From assembly GCA_030587605.1 (NCBI GenBank), contig JAUQYT010000100.1, positions 1 to 27,019 of the forward strand: a DNA stretch of 27,019 bases, in the 5' to 3' direction. This document shows positions 7,262 to 15,832 of this stretch, piece after piece (position 1 is the stretch's first letter; every line of letters starts with the position of its first letter). This DNA is from Candidatus Njordarchaeum guaymasense. GTDB lineage: Archaea; Asgardarchaeota; Njordarchaeia; Njordarchaeales; Njordarchaeaceae. Under the pieces are notes generated by a model, which did no database searches, was not told the origin of the DNA, and worked only from the letters and a program-made list of their open reading frames with translations. The position numbers and the translations under genes were made by a program.

Positions 7262-8095
7262 ATGTCTTCAAGTCAAGCTTCGTTCTGCTACTTGGCGCAG
7301 ATTCGTCCTGATCCTTCCCGTAAGCCGTTTGTTTCAAGTCACCTGCGTAGTCTGGGTTGCAACAGTTTCAACAACTTGTTTTGGCGTGTTCCGGGTCATC
7401 AGTTGCGCGCGGCATTATCTCATTCTGAGATGGAAAATATTATCGTTTTGAAGCGTTCCAGGAACATAGTCAGGCACTTCATTGATGAGAAGAAGGGGAT
7501 CTTCGAACTCGGCAGCCTCATGGTTGTAGCTTTCAGGTTGAACATGCCTCCAACGAAAACAAGGAAGGTTGTTCAGCGGGCGTTGCAAAGAGCGCCTTGC
7601 TTCAAGCTTTGCTCTTCTGTTTATGCTTTTCCTCAATTGAAGATACTCAGGACGATTGGGCACAACTACGGGAAAGACAAGATCACTACCCCAAGAGGAT
7701 TTGTTGATGTCCTGAATGAACTGGGTAGCAGAGTGATAAGGTTATCGAGGATGACTGTTTTGGATCATTCTATGAGTATGTTCCTTGTTCAGCGCATGAA
7801 AGCAATTCGAAGGGCACAGTGTAAGAAATTAGTCCAGGCTTGCAAGAATTTATCAACCCTTATCCGGTTGCAGGGGGAATACTTCCCTACCAAAACTTAC
7901 AGACCACGGCTCTCTGAGTTGAAGTATAGGTATCGAGCCATACGAACCGTGCTCAACTTCTTCCGAAAGGAAATGAACATCGACATGAGAAAAGAACTGG
8001 TTAAGGTAAGTAGAGCCATAGGTCTGTGTCGTAAGGCCCTCAGAGAAATAGAGGAGAGGAAAGCGGTCATTCCAATCAAGTCTCCCAACTACTAG
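7262..8095 (+). CDS. Unrecognised basic protein with two possible ferredoxin-like units
   Basis: I do not recognise this 277-residue protein. Residues 8-65 read as strand (CYLAQI), helix (SSHLRSLGC), strand (LFWRVP) and a closing strand (NIIVLKRS). Residues 85-168 repeat that plan: SLMVVAFRL, a basic helix with PPTKTRKVVQRALQ, then SSVYAFPQ and a helix-strand pair ending RVIRLSRMTVLD. This resembles the ferredoxin-like fold of Cas2, PaaX C-terminal and ChrB N-terminal domains, but the likeness is by eye only. Residues 170-277 are helical and rich in Arg/Lys, suggesting nucleic-acid binding. ATG 7262 has AGGGAG seven bases upstream. The first 60 codons use CGT for Arg more than neighbouring genes do. 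No cas genes are nearby. Function unknown. Confidence 0.7.
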   Translation: MSSSQASFCYLAQIRPDPSRKPFVSSHLRSLGCNSFNNLFWRVPGHQLRAALSHSEMENIIVLKRSRNIVRHFIDEKKGIFELGSLMVVAFRLNMPPTKTRKVVQRALQRAPCFKLCSSVYAFPQLKILRTIGHNYGKDKITTPRGFVDVLNELGSRVIRLSRMTVLDHSMSMFLVQRMKAIRRAQCKKLVQACKNLSTLIRLQGEYFPTKTYRPRLSELKYRYRAIRTVLNFFRKEMNIDMRKELVKVSRAIGLCRKALREIEERKAVIPIKSPNY

Positions 8096-8131
8096 GAAAT
8101 CAGAAGAGTAAGTGTAAGTTACGGAGAAAAC

Positions 8132-8139
8132 GTTTAAAA
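8132..8139 (+). promoter_or_regulatory. TATA box of the zinc-ribbon gene
   Basis: GTTTAAAA at 8132-8139 predicts a transcript start near 8160. That is after the first in-frame ATG pair (8144/8147) and before the ATG at 8204, so it helps choose the start of the next gene. Confidence 0.5.
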
Positions 8140-8203
8140 GCGAGTGATGCCATTAAGATTTTCTTACTCGCTCGCAGTGCACAAGGAGGGTCTCAAGCAA
8201 GTA

Positions 8204-8494
8204 ATGGGAAATCTAGAGTTCTGCCCAAAATGCGGGAAGCTACTCCTCCCTAAGAAAGAAGGTAGAAAAATCTTACTCAAATGCAAGAACTGCGGAGCAT
8301 CCTATCAGCCGAAGGACTTAGAGGCCTACAAGCTGAAGGTTATGTTACCACCTGAATCAAAGGAACGGCTGATCGTCGTGGAAGGCAAAGAAGTCAAGAA
8401 GAGAGCACTAGAGCTAACCGAAGATGAACGAGTAGAAGCCTATAGGCAAGCGCTTGACTATTATCAAGGCGAAGAAGAGACACCCGAAGAATAG
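8204..8494 (+). CDS. TFS/RPB9-like single zinc-ribbon protein
   Basis: From ATG 8204 the product has 96 residues and begins MGNLEFCPKCGKLL. The four zinc ligands are C7, C10, C27 and C30 in the pattern of the N-terminal ribbon of RNA polymerase subunit RPB9, TFS and RpoM. Those proteins usually have a second, C-terminal ribbon, with an acidic hairpin that drives transcript cleavage. Here the second half has no cysteine and ends in an acidic tail (GEEETPEE). It therefore cannot be a normal cleavage factor and may dock on the polymerase or act in another role. The track of possible starts extends to ATG 8144, but the TATA box at 8132-8139 makes that start unlikely. GGAGGG at 8185-8190 lies 13 nt before ATG 8204. 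Confidence 0.72.
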   Translation: MGNLEFCPKCGKLLLPKKEGRKILLKCKNCGASYQPKDLEAYKLKVMLPPESKERLIVVEGKEVKKRALELTEDERVEAYRQALDYYQGEEETPEE

Positions 8495-8592
8495 TCAATA
8501 AGAAAATCGAGGAGTAAAACTAGCACCGCGTGGTAGGGACAATTCACAGTCGTCGATATGCATCTGCAAATTTACTTCTAGTCTTGGTTGAT

Positions 8593-9804
8593 TCACCCTA
8601 TCACTTTCGCCAACACGAACTCTGGAATTGCCTTGATCAAAGTCTGTTTGTACGGGCGGACCCCTGTCAGTATATCTGTGACTTTTCTATTCAAGCGACT
8701 TTTCAATGGAGTCTCTTTCTTGAATGTTCCACTCATGAATCCTCTTCTGTTGGCTATTCCTTGTAGTAGCCTTCCCCATCTTAGGTCGCTGGCAATGGTT
8801 CTCCTCCATAATCGTTCGTATCTCCCTAGATACCTTGCAGACAGATTGTTAGCTTTGATTGCTTCTGAAGCGATCTGTCCCGCTATTCTCCCTGCAACCA
8901 TTGAATAATAGACTCCCTCCCCTGACACTGGTGAGCAGTGCCCAGCGGCGTCGCCTGCTACGATTAGGTTATTGTCGAATGTTGGTGAAATCGGTCCTGA
9001 TAGAGGACATAATGCGGTCTCAGTTCTCAGTATCTTGCCGCCCTCTAGTTTTCTACTTGCAATTGGATGTTTTCTGACGAAGTAGTTCAAATAGTTCTTG
9101 AGACTGCCCTTCACCGCGGAGAGAAGGGCGCCGACTCCCACCGTGACCAAGTTGTTTTTTGGCGCTATCCATGCGTATCCAAATGGGGATACATCTCGCC
9201 CGTAGTAGACCTCGTTCATATCGCCGATCCTCTGCTCAATTAGGCTGTTCTCCAATCTGATCTGATGCTGGACGCAGAGACCTAGCTGATTTGGTTTGAA
9301 GGACTGGTGGACTCCCGTCTTCTTAACCACCATGGAACTAGTCCCATCTGCACCTATCAATAACTCAGTTCTAACTTTCGTTACTCTGTCATCTACCCCT
9401 ATGCATATTAGTTCATAGTTCCTTGCCTCCTTGTCGCCCAGCCAGTTTACATCAACCACTTTGCTCCCCGTGTTCACAATACCGCCTAATTCTCTAACCC
9501 GCCCAACTAGATACCGACCAAGGACTCCTCTGTCGATGTTCAATGAGATCACGTGAGAATAATCTACTTCCTCCGCCTTGTGGTTAGGCATGACTACCCT
9601 CATTCCCTTAATCTGACGGCTCGCAAGTCGCCAAGGGATTCTGAATGTTTCTACCCCATCAATCCGTAGCATCCCACCACAAGGTTTCATTTCTCCTGGA
9701 TTAGTGTCCTTTTCAATGACAGTGACTTCTATACCTCGTCTTGCTAGAACTTCAGCCGCCGCTAAGCCCGCTGGTCCCGCCCCAATAACGGTAACCGCAG
9801 CCAA
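8593..9804 (-). CDS. Geranylgeranyl reductase family flavoprotein
   Basis: A 403-residue FAD-dependent reductase of the GGR family. The N-terminal dinucleotide-binding motif is GAGPAG (8-13), ending in the acidic residue of VIEKD. The PCGGML motif at 41-46 is the one typical of archaeal GGRs, and the second FAD motif is VAGDAAGHCSPVSGEG in the last third. Archaeal members saturate the geranylgeranyl chains of ether lipids; others act on polyprenyl carriers or quinones, so the exact substrate is open. The start is TTG 9804; an ATG nine bases earlier is out of frame. A minus-strand TATA-like box (GTAAATATGG) at about 9866-9875 fits. It is divergent from the membrane protein at 9957. Confidence 0.9.
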   Translation of the reverse strand: MAAVTVIGAGPAGLAAAEVLARRGIEVTVIEKDTNPGEMKPCGGMLRIDGVETFRIPWRLASRQIKGMRVVMPNHKAEEVDYSHVISLNIDRGVLGRYLVGRVRELGGIVNTGSKVVDVNWLGDKEARNYELICIGVDDRVTKVRTELLIGADGTSSMVVKKTGVHQSFKPNQLGLCVQHQIRLENSLIEQRIGDMNEVYYGRDVSPFGYAWIAPKNNLVTVGVGALLSAVKGSLKNYLNYFVRKHPIASRKLEGGKILRTETALCPLSGPISPTFDNNLIVAGDAAGHCSPVSGEGVYYSMVAGRIAGQIASEAIKANNLSARYLGRYERLWRRTIASDLRWGRLLQGIANRRGFMSGTFKKETPLKSRLNRKVTDILTGVRPYKQTLIKAIPEFVLAKVIG

Positions 9805-9956
9805 AATGACATCAATTCTCCATTCTAATCCATTCCCAGACTACCGAACGATCTCTGCACGCATTCCATATTTACTTTTTACCTTGACGTATGTTCGACA
9901 CCTTTTTATTGTAAACGGACTCTACTACTAGGAAAGAAGAGTTTGAAAAAGGGGAT

Positions 9957-10586
9957 ATGAACATGGCTGACATTCCTTACCTTCCTGAGATAGTCGCCAG
10001 CGTTCCGTGGCTACTTATAGTTGTTGGGGTTCTAGCGTTCATCTATGCCATAGTTCGGTGGAAGACTCCAAAAGAAACATCTGGCCCCGAAGTCGCACTT
10101 GGTGTGATAGGATTCATAATAGGGCTGGTGTTACCTATTGTTGCCGCTATATGCTTTTTGAACGGCGCCTGGGGTATCTTCACATTGTTCCTTCTAATAC
10201 TACTTAGCGAAGCTCTTGTTCTTGGACCAATTGCGAGAATAATGAAGAAAGTTCCAGCGCTAGCCACAGCAGCAATAGGCGCATCGGGGGTAGCATACAT
10301 TGTTGCGGTATTGGTTGTTGGGCTAATTCCTTCATGGCTTGTGCCTTACATAGGTGGTACTATGTGGATCATGATCGGAATCTTCATAGTGATCGCAATA
10401 TTCTCATTCATGATAATCCTATTCGCCAGAGGTATAATAGAGTTCACAGGACTAGTTCTTGGAGCATGGCCTATAATGATAATACTGGGTGTCATATGCA
10501 TTGCTCAGGGTGTCTTGTTGCTTGCTCATATGAGCCTCTTGCAGTTCATAGAAGGCGCTGTAGCTTTGCCACCATGGTTAACCTGA
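9957..10586 (+). CDS. Six-helix integral membrane protein, unknown
   Basis: This 209-residue protein is almost entirely hydrophobic. Likely membrane helices are at about 14-33, 46-67, 71-91, 102-124, 131-157 and 164-191. The first loop (WKTPKETSGPE) is the only clearly polar segment. No transport or enzyme motif is visible, and there is no signal peptide distinct from helix 1. ATG 9957 is preceded by AAGGGGAT, and a TATA-like box (CCTTTTTATT, 9901-9910) lies upstream. It is divergent from the GGR gene, so a lipid-related role is conceivable but not supported further. Confidence 0.75.
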   Translation: MNMADIPYLPEIVASVPWLLIVVGVLAFIYAIVRWKTPKETSGPEVALGVIGFIIGLVLPIVAAICFLNGAWGIFTLFLLILLSEALVLGPIARIMKKVPALATAAIGASGVAYIVAVLVVGLIPSWLVPYIGGTMWIMIGIFIVIAIFSFMIILFARGIIEFTGLVLGAWPIMIILGVICIAQGVLLLAHMSLLQFIEGAVALPPWLT

Positions 10587-10714
10587 AAAGATCTCCAAGT
10601 TGAGTTTGTTTCAGGGAAAACAGCTCAGATAGCAACCATTCGAATTCTCCCCTTTATTTTTGATGCTCGCCTCAAGTGGGTCCCGCAGATTAGTAATCAA
10701 CATTCTGGCAACAG

Positions 10715-11536
10715 ATGTATCTGCCTCTTAATGAATTAAGTTTCCTTGGGAAGAAGATGAGGATCAGGAAAGGAATTGAGATAGTTGAAAACTATCCTGC
10801 GATATTCATAGAACCCATGGACGCTCTCGTAATAGCAGATCTGCATCTTGGGTTCGAACGAGAACTAGTCGACAGTGGGATCTTCTACCCCCACTTCCAG
10901 TACCAAGACATCAAGGAATCGATCACTTCCATCGTCAATAGAGTCTCTCCAAGACAAGTCATAGTCAACGGTGACCTAAAACACAAGTTCGCCGAAAGAA
11001 CCACACAAGAGTTGAACGAAGTATTAGACTTGCTCACCTATCTTACCGAAATTACTGAGAGAGTCATTGTTATACGTGGAAACCACGACAATTTCGTGAA
11101 AGGTTTGTTCAAAAGATTCCCGAAAGCCGAGTTTATCCAGGAAACCTATGTTAATAGCGAGGTCTTGTTTACGCATGGACATGTGGTTCCATCTGGAATT
11201 GACTCGCTGAAATCCAATTTGATGATAATAGCTCACGAGCATCCAGCTATCGCACTTAGGGACGACGTGGGAGCAAAAGTGAAATTGAGAGCGCTCCTGA
11301 TCGGACCCACATACTCAAAGAAGGAATTGATAGTCTTGCCAGCGTTTTCACCAATTTCTCTAGGAGTTGAAATCAATCTAGTCACCTCCGAGGATCAGGT
11401 AATCTCACCATTTCTGAGAGAACAGGCCTCCCTAATGAAAATGAAAGCGTACGGAATAGACGCGAAGTCGGGGATCTTCAGCTTCCCTGAGTTACGATTC
11501 TGGTGTGGAACAGAACCAAAGAAAAAGGCTTCATGA
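10715..11536 (+). CDS. ICC-like calcineurin-family metallophosphoesterase
   Basis: A 273-residue phosphoesterase of the archaeal/bacterial ICC-like group. All metal motifs are present in order: DLH at 42-44, NGDLKH with D87, GNHD at 122-125, THGH at 153-156 and HEHP with H174 and H176. These bind two metal ions for hydrolysis of a phosphate mono- or diester. The substrate is not known; some members sit beside DNA helicases or nucleases, but this one does not. The ATG at 10757 (MRIRKG) is an alternative start and may match relatives better than ATG 10715. A TATA-like CCTTTATTTT lies at 10651-10660. It sits about 120 bp before the CoA cluster. Confidence 0.88.
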   Translation: MYLPLNELSFLGKKMRIRKGIEIVENYPAIFIEPMDALVIADLHLGFERELVDSGIFYPHFQYQDIKESITSIVNRVSPRQVIVNGDLKHKFAERTTQELNEVLDLLTYLTEITERVIVIRGNHDNFVKGLFKRFPKAEFIQETYVNSEVLFTHGHVVPSGIDSLKSNLMIIAHEHPAIALRDDVGAKVKLRALLIGPTYSKKELIVLPAFSPISLGVEINLVTSEDQVISPFLREQASLMKMKAYGIDAKSGIFSFPELRFWCGTEPKKKAS

Positions 11537-11661
11537 GTAAGTCTAGGACATGGAAGCAAGGAAATCAAAACCTCCTTTTCCCACCAGCATACTTCTGCCC
11601 ACGTCAATGATCCAGAAACAATAAAACCGCAATGCTACTATCATAAGTAACTCAGAACGCT

Positions 11662-12606
11662 TTGCTAGGTAGATTCAATTTGCATGCGAAGGCATTCTGT
11701 CCAGGCCACACTACGGGTTTCTTCGAGATCTGTGATGAGTCCGACGAACCACTAAAGCGTGGTTCCCGTGGTGCTGGCGTATCAATCAAGATAGGAGTAA
11801 CAACGGAGGTCACGATAGAGGGATCGAGCTCAGCCAAAATCGAGACCTACATTAATGGCAAGGTTTCCTCAGCTCCAGTAACGATGAGCGTCGTTAATCA
11901 CATGCTTAAACTGAAGAGAGACACCAGCAAATGGCGGATAATAGTCAACCATGATAGCCAAGTACCAGTGGGCTGTGGACTAGGGTCAAGCGGAGCAGGG
12001 GCATGGGGAACTGCTCTTGCGCTTAATCACTTGCTAAAACTCAACCTGACTCACGACAAGGTTGGGCAGGTAGCGCACCAAGCTGAGGTTGAAAACAAAA
12101 CGGGGCTCGGCACCGTCCCTGGTCAGCAAAAAGGTGGGATTGAGATACGAACGGAGCCAGGTGCTCCAGGAATCGGACATGTGGATCAGGTTCCCTTCAA
12201 CCCAGATCTTCGAGTAGTGTTCAGCTCGATGGGTCCCATCTCAACGAAGAGTATGCTTTCTAACCCCAACTTGAGGACGAGGATCAATGAGATTGGGGGA
12301 AAATTGGTTCAACAATTCGCGAATAATGCTTCTCCGAGAGAGTTCATGCGTTTGTCAAGGAGGTTCTCGGAGCAGACTCAATTACTATCAAAGAACCTGC
12401 AGATAGGACTGAAGCTACTTGATGAACACGGATTCCGTAGCTCAAGCATGGCTTTGTTCGGAGAAACAGTCTTCTCTCTGGTGTGGGTAGATGAAGCTAA
12501 AGATGTTCTCAGGGTTCTCAAGACATGGAACAAGCAAGGCGGAACGTTCTCAGCTGAGATTGATGCCATAGGAGCAAGGTTAGTGGAGTGTGAACGAGAC
12601 GATTAA
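11662..12606 (+). CDS. Pantoate kinase (GHMP superfamily)
   Basis: Pantoate kinase (PoK) phosphorylates pantoate to 4-phosphopantoate, the first archaea-specific step of coenzyme A synthesis. The 314-residue product begins with the family's AFCPGHTTGFF segment (11-21). The GHMP ATP-binding loop PVGCGLGSSGAGA is at 102-114, and the substrate segment TGLGTVPGQ is near 150. The start is TTG 11662, or possibly the in-frame TTG 11680, which would give an N-terminus closer to relatives; a stop at 11644 rules out earlier starts. AATAAAACC at about 11620 could be the TATA box. It overlaps the next gene by 17 bp, so translation of the pair is coupled. Confidence 0.93.
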   Translation: MLGRFNLHAKAFCPGHTTGFFEICDESDEPLKRGSRGAGVSIKIGVTTEVTIEGSSSAKIETYINGKVSSAPVTMSVVNHMLKLKRDTSKWRIIVNHDSQVPVGCGLGSSGAGAWGTALALNHLLKLNLTHDKVGQVAHQAEVENKTGLGTVPGQQKGGIEIRTEPGAPGIGHVDQVPFNPDLRVVFSSMGPISTKSMLSNPNLRTRINEIGGKLVQQFANNASPREFMRLSRRFSEQTQLLSKNLQIGLKLLDEHGFRSSSMALFGETVFSLVWVDEAKDVLRVLKTWNKQGGTFSAEIDAIGARLVECERDD

Positions 12607-13390
12607 GATCCCCGAAACACATCCAAGAGCAGCTTCACTAAGAATAAGGGAGCACTTGATCGAAGGATTCAAGGAAGGATACGTTGCATTAGCTGGTCTA
12701 ATAGCACACGGGCGTGGGGAAGCATTCGACTACATTATAGGTGAAATAAGCACTCCTCAAGCTCTCGTCACCACAAGAGTAGCTGCCGCTGCGATGTTAC
12801 TTGCGAAGCACCCGGTAATTAGCGTTAACGGGAACTTGGCGGCCTTGGCGCCCGAGGACACAGTCAAACTTGCAGAGGTGACTGACTCGAAAATGGAAGT
12901 CAACCTGTTCTACAGAACACAGGAACGCGAATTAGCTATTGAAAAAGTCCTGAAGCAGGCTGGCGCCATTGACGTTTTGGGAGTCGCAGAAGCGGCAAGT
13001 GCAACGATACCAGAGCTAGGCAGCGAAAGAAGACGAGTAGATCCACGTGGAATTCTCGTTGCAGACACTGTTCTCGTTCCGATGGAGGACGGAGACAGAA
13101 CGGAGGCCCTCCGCAAAATGAGAAAGACCGTTATAGCGGTCGACTTGAATCCACTCAGCCGAACCTCAAAGGCCGCAAATATAACGATTGTAGACAATGC
13201 CGTGAGAGTAATGCCAAATCTAGTACTCGAATCCAAGAACCTGAAGACAGTACCAAAGTCCAAGCTACAGAAGCTAGTCAAAGAATTTAATAATGAAAAG
13301 AATCTAACAGAGTGCCTCAACCACATACGGACAAGGATTGCCAAGTTGGAGAAGGAAGGACTGTCTCTGGAATTTGATAAAGAGGTTTAA
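12590..13390 (+). CDS. 4-phosphopantoate--beta-alanine ligase (phosphopantothenate synthetase)
   Basis: This 266-residue protein matches the archaeal phosphopantothenate synthetase family (formerly DUF137). It joins 4-phosphopantoate and beta-alanine using ATP, replacing the bacterial pantothenate synthetase/kinase order. Family landmarks are HPRAASL at the start, SVNGNLAALAP near 79-87 and the DRTEALRKM and TVIAVDLNPLSRTS segments. GTG 12590 overlaps the end of the pantoate kinase gene by 17 bp and is preceded by GGAG. Its two substrates would come from the kinase upstream and, via the MfnA-type decarboxylase at 15833, from aspartate. Confidence 0.94.
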   Translation: MNETIKIPETHPRAASLRIREHLIEGFKEGYVALAGLIAHGRGEAFDYIIGEISTPQALVTTRVAAAAMLLAKHPVISVNGNLAALAPEDTVKLAEVTDSKMEVNLFYRTQERELAIEKVLKQAGAIDVLGVAEAASATIPELGSERRRVDPRGILVADTVLVPMEDGDRTEALRKMRKTVIAVDLNPLSRTSKAANITIVDNAVRVMPNLVLESKNLKTVPKSKLQKLVKEFNNEKNLTECLNHIRTRIAKLEKEGLSLEFDKEV

Positions 13391-13485
13391 TACTCATTTT
13401 ACTAATAGTATCCTTGGTTAGATGCCTCAAGTTTTGATGGAGAGAGTCACTCACCTTTAATGCTTCGGGAGGTGTTAAGACAGTA

Positions 13486-14799
13486 ATGGCTGCATCCTCG
13501 CAGCAGCAAAATCCTATCCTTCAGGTTGCCCTCGACTTCGAGAACCTACACCGTGCCCTCCAAGTCGCCTCCGAGGCTGTAAAGGGGGGCGTTGACTGGC
13601 TTGAAGCCGGAACACCTCTGATCAAAAGTGAAGGCTTACAGTGTGTCAGGGAACTCAAGAAGAGATTCCCAGACAGAGTAATCGTAGCAGACATGAAGAC
13701 AATGGACACTGGGAGGTTCGAAGTAGAGCTAGCAGCCAAGGCGGGTGCCCAGATAGTCATAATTCTCGCAACAGCTGACGACAGCACCATCAAAGAAGCT
13801 GTGGAAGCAGGACGTAACTACGGGGCACAGATAATGGTTGACCTAATCAATGTTGACAACATGGTTTCAAGGGCAGTCCAATTAGAGAGGTTAGGTGTAG
13901 ACTACATCTGCGTCCATGTCGGCATAGACCAGCAAATGAGAGGCATGAAAGCTGAGGACGTCATCAAACAAGTTGCTGAGGTTGTTCATACACCAATTGC
14001 CGCAGCTGGCGGTATTAACTCAGAGAACGCGCCCACCCTTGTTGAGGCTGGTGCTCAAATAGTGATTGTTGGGGGCGCTGTCACCAAAGCTGAAAACGCT
14101 GAAGAAGCAACTAGGACCCTGAAGCAAACTATACTGACTAGGAAGCCCGTTACCACGAAACTCTACAAGAAGTACGGCGAGGAGGAAATCTTCAAAGTCT
14201 TCAAAATGTGTTCGACACCCAACATATCAGATGCGATGCACAGGCGCGGGGAGATGAAGGGAATACACCCAGTAGCACCAGGCCTGAAGATGGTTGGGCG
14301 CGCCGTTACTGTCAGGACGTATCCTGGTGATTGGGCGAAACCTGTTGAAAGCATCGACATAGGAGGTAAGGGAGACGTAATAGTGATCGAGGCGGGTGGG
14401 CAGGGTCCAGCCGTATGGGGGGAACTTGCATCATGGAGTTGCAGGGTTCAAGGAATAGAAGGAGTCGTGATAGACGGAGCAATAAGGGATGTTGAAGACA
14501 TCCGTGAAATGGGTTTCCCCGCATTCTCACGCTTAATCAGCCCAACGGCAGGCGAACCCAAAGGCTTCGGCGAGATCAATGTTGAGATAACGTGCGGGGA
14601 GGTTAAGGTAAAACCTGGAGACTACATAATCGGCGACGACAACGGAATAGTAGTCGTGCCCAAGGAATCTAGTGTCGAAGTGGCTAACAGATCAATTGAC
14701 GTGAGAGAGAAAGAAAACAGAGTGCGAGAGGAAATAAAAAGAGGAAGCACGCTTTCGAAAGTCCAAAAGCTGAAGCAATGGGAGAAAGTCATTGGCTGA
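13486..14799 (+). CDS. 3-hexulose-6-phosphate synthase / RraA-like aldolase fusion
   Basis: A 437-residue two-domain protein. Residues 8-215 are hexulose-6-phosphate synthase, with the superfamily DxKxxD signature at D69-K71-D74 (DMKTMD) and a phosphate loop AAAGGIN near 172-178. In archaea it often runs in reverse, giving ribulose 5-phosphate and formaldehyde. Residues 235-437 are RraA-like, the family that includes metal-dependent HMG/oxaloacetate aldolases. The catalytic-type Arg-Asp pair is kept in DGAIRD (R334, D335). Such fusions are known from annotation in archaea, but the role of the second domain is unclear. GGGAGGTG at 13467-13474 strongly supports ATG 13486. The isomerase PHI is not in the window. 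The gene sits between CoA genes. Confidence 0.93.
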   Translation: MAASSQQQNPILQVALDFENLHRALQVASEAVKGGVDWLEAGTPLIKSEGLQCVRELKKRFPDRVIVADMKTMDTGRFEVELAAKAGAQIVIILATADDSTIKEAVEAGRNYGAQIMVDLINVDNMVSRAVQLERLGVDYICVHVGIDQQMRGMKAEDVIKQVAEVVHTPIAAAGGINSENAPTLVEAGAQIVIVGGAVTKAENAEEATRTLKQTILTRKPVTTKLYKKYGEEEIFKVFKMCSTPNISDAMHRRGEMKGIHPVAPGLKMVGRAVTVRTYPGDWAKPVESIDIGGKGDVIVIEAGGQGPAVWGELASWSCRVQGIEGVVIDGAIRDVEDIREMGFPAFSRLISPTAGEPKGFGEINVEITCGEVKVKPGDYIIGDDNGIVVVPKESSVEVANRSIDVREKENRVREEIKRGSTLSKVQKLKQWEKVIG

Positions 14800-14874
14800 A
14801 AGAGAACGAGAAAAACAGCTATTTCTAGTTTCATGATTTGTGTTGAGTGATAACCATAACGTGGTGGGATAGCC

Positions 14875-15792
14875 TTGCGATTAGTTGTCCTTGGAGCTGG
14901 GGCCATAGGTAGCCTCCTAGGAGGACTGCTATCAGAAGCTGGTTTACACGTCACCCTTATCGGAAGGCTTCCTCACGTCAAAGCGATTCAGTCAAAAGGG
15001 CTACATATAGATGGGGTTAGTGGTCACAGGACAATCAAAGTCAAGGCTGGCGCAAAGCCATCAGCAATCCGAGACAAAGTGGACATAGTCTTGTGCACGG
15101 TTAAAGCTTACGACACTAGGCAAGCGGCAATCGACGCGAAGCCCTTAATTGACAAGGAATGTCTTTTCCTATGCATGCAGAATGGGCTTAACGTTGAGAA
15201 TGAAGCCGCTGAAGTACTAGGCGTCACCAACGTAGCTAGAGGAGTAACCAACAACGGCGCTCTCTTTGTCAAACCCGGCTACATTAAGCATACCGGGCTG
15301 AGTGATACGATCATCGGTTGCCCAGGCGAGCGTTGGCGGAGCAGACTCGAGGAGTTGACAAGTGCTCTGAGCACTGCAGGTCTCCCTGCAAAGATAACGG
15401 ACGACATTCAAAAAGTTGTATGGTCTAAAGTTCTAGTAAACGTTGGAATAAACGCCATAGGAGCAATAACTCACCTCAGGAACGGAGAACTTCTGAAGGA
15501 TCCGAGCCTAAGAAGCTTGATGAGATCAGCTGTGCAAGAAGGGTCAAAGATCGCTCAGAAACTTGGGATAAACTTCGACGAAGACGTTGTCGAGAAGACC
15601 TTTAAGGTTGCTGAGGCAACAGCCTCAAACAAGAACTCAATGTTACAGGACGTAGAAAAAGGCAAGAGGACTGAAATAGACTTCATGAACGGAGCCATCG
15701 TAAGGATCGGCGAACAGCTTGGTGCCCCTACACCAATCAACAACACGCTGACGGCGCTTGTAAAAGGACTAGAACCAAGGAAGACTTCTTAG
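14875..15792 (+). CDS. panE: Ketopantoate reductase
   Basis: A 305-residue NAD(P)H-dependent 2-dehydropantoate reductase, which makes pantoate from ketopantoate. The Rossmann motif is GAGAIG at 7-12. CMQNGLN carries the conserved Asn near residue 102, and VVWSKVLVN carries the catalytic-type Lys near 184. The C-terminal helical domain contains the TEIDFMNGAI substrate-binding segment. The start is TTG 14875, a few bases after GGTGGGAT. It supplies pantoate to the kinase encoded upstream. It is 75 bp downstream of the HPS-RraA gene and 40 bp upstream of the decarboxylase start, so the three are probably in one transcript. Confidence 0.94.
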   Translation: MRLVVLGAGAIGSLLGGLLSEAGLHVTLIGRLPHVKAIQSKGLHIDGVSGHRTIKVKAGAKPSAIRDKVDIVLCTVKAYDTRQAAIDAKPLIDKECLFLCMQNGLNVENEAAEVLGVTNVARGVTNNGALFVKPGYIKHTGLSDTIIGCPGERWRSRLEELTSALSTAGLPAKITDDIQKVVWSKVLVNVGINAIGAITHLRNGELLKDPSLRSLMRSAVQEGSKIAQKLGINFDEDVVEKTFKVAEATASNKNSMLQDVEKGKRTEIDFMNGAIVRIGEQLGAPTPINNTLTALVKGLEPRKTS

Positions 15793-15832
15793 AGCAATCG
15801 CATCAACGAGGGTGGAAGAGGAGGGACGATCT

